A stretch of DNA of 14,788 nucleotides from CAYSPU01 sp964432995 (lineage in GTDB: Bacteria; Verrucomicrobiota; Verrucomicrobiia; Limisphaerales; JAHDYP01). Numbering within the stretch: the first letter of the stretch is position 1; each line of letters begins with the position of its first letter. Below the pieces are notes generated by a model, which was not told the origin of the DNA, ran no database searches, and saw only the letters and a list, made by a program, of their open reading frames with translations. Made by a program: the position numbers and the translations under genes. The stretch is from the NCBI GenBank assembly GCA_964432995.1, contig CAYSPU010000146.1:1-14788 (forward strand), read 5' to 3'. Shown in pieces: positions 14,226-14,788 of this stretch.

Positions 14226-14788
14226 GTGGCAACACGCGACGATTACCTTCTGGACACCCTGATCGACATGGGGTTGGTGACCGAGGACCAGCTCGGACCC
14301 ATTCGCCAGGATGCCGACGAGACCGGGGATGGGGTGGTGGATACCCTGGTGGCCAAGGGCCTCATCACCGCCGCGAATGTGGCGCAGGCCCGGGCGGCCC
14401 AGTTCGGCGTCGAGTTCGTCAACGTCTCCGAAATGCGCCTGACCGACGATGTCCTCTCCGCCATTCCGCGGCACATCGCCAAGAAGTACAACGTCGTCCC
14501 CATCTACCGTCACGAGAACACGGTGACGGTCGCCCTGGCAGACCCGTCCGACCTCGAGACCCTCGACAGCCTGCGGATGCTCCTGAACCTGGATGTGGAA
14601 CCGCGGGTGGCGAGTTCGGACGACATCGAGCGGGCGATCGCCCGCTACTACGGTTCGAAGGACGACTCGGTGAGCAAGATGATCCAGGACATCACCGAGG
14701 GCGAAATCCAAATCTCGACGCTCGCGGAGGTCAGCGCCGTGGACGACGGCTCGGTGGTGGACGCCGATGCCCCCATCATCAAGCTGGT
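14226..14788 (+). CDS. GspE/PilB-family secretion or pilus ATPase, N-terminal part
   Basis: The first 187 residues of a protein cut by the window edge are visible. Residues 5-145 form a T2SSE-N/MshEN-type domain: two helical GL[VI]T modules (MGLVTEDQL, 15-23, and AKGLITAANVAQARAAQFG, 43-61), then FVNVSEMRLTDDVLSAIP, KYNVVPIYRHENTVTVALAD (88-107) and a closing DIERAIARYYG. Residues 145-175 are an acidic linker leading to DADAPIIKL, the usual entry to the N2 and ATPase domains of type II secretion GspE and type IV pilus PilB. Walker motifs lie beyond the window, so the two cannot be separated. The RLG arginine of c-di-GMP-binding MshEN modules is not evident. GTG 14226 is the only plausible start after the promoter, although the nearby GAGAG is very close to it. 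Confidence 0.85.
   Translation, partial: MATRDDYLLDTLIDMGLVTEDQLGPIRQDADETGDGVVDTLVAKGLITAANVAQARAAQFGVEFVNVSEMRLTDDVLSAIPRHIAKKYNVVPIYRHENTVTVALADPSDLETLDSLRMLLNLDVEPRVASSDDIERAIARYYGSKDDSVSKMIQDITEGEIQISTLAEVSAVDDGSVVDADAPIIKL

Overview
The window is GC-rich, densely coded bacterial DNA with a strong G/C preference at third codon positions. The gene set suggests a Gram-negative member of the Verrucomicrobia/Planctomycetes group: a heptose-1-phosphate adenylyltransferase for LPS, an N-terminal fragment of a GspE/PilB-type ATPase, a planctomycete-style secreted alpha/beta hydrolase, a DUF5009-type membrane acyltransferase, a DOMON protein and interspersed palindromic repeats. A verrucomicrobial origin is my best guess. 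It is inference from gene content, not a database result.

Layout. 1-206: the 3' end of an unidentified + strand gene. 286-1134 (+): a polytopic NapH/NosR-like 4Fe-4S membrane protein. It converges on a - strand cluster read from right to left: a DUF5009/HGSNAT-like acyltransferase (5934-4672), selA (4614-3199) and selB (3189-1195). selA and selB make up the protein machinery that forms selenocysteine on its tRNA and delivers it to the ribosome, so the host should make selenoproteins. No tRNA-Sec gene, selD or selenoprotein gene was found in the window. About 760 bases (5935-6697) then hold no convincing gene, only small palindromes and one copy of a dispersed repeat. 6698-7768 (+) is a secreted protein of unknown function. 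It is followed by a spacer with a degenerate 34-base direct repeat and a secreted two-domain alpha/beta hydrolase (7970-10231, +), which may be co-transcribed with it.

Converging on the hydrolase is a tight - strand pair: an EF-G-like translational GTPase (12845-10755) and, two bases after its stop, a RfaE2-type nucleotidyltransferase (10752-10258). Upstream of that pair is a small exported DOMON-type protein (13550-12963). A DUF2007-type protein (13671-13979, +) is divergent from it. A terminator-like hairpin and a good sigma-70-type promoter separate this gene from the start of a GspE/PilB-family ATPase (14226 onward) that runs off the window.

The most unusual features are: a 26-base repeat in inverted and direct orientation at the convergent NapH-like/selB junction, which supplies the C-terminal residues of both proteins and the selB stop codon; a hydrolase whose second domain has Gly where the catalytic Ser is expected; and an EF-G paralogue with NGLD in place of the usual NKxD. 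I did not find a clearly new defence or mobile system.
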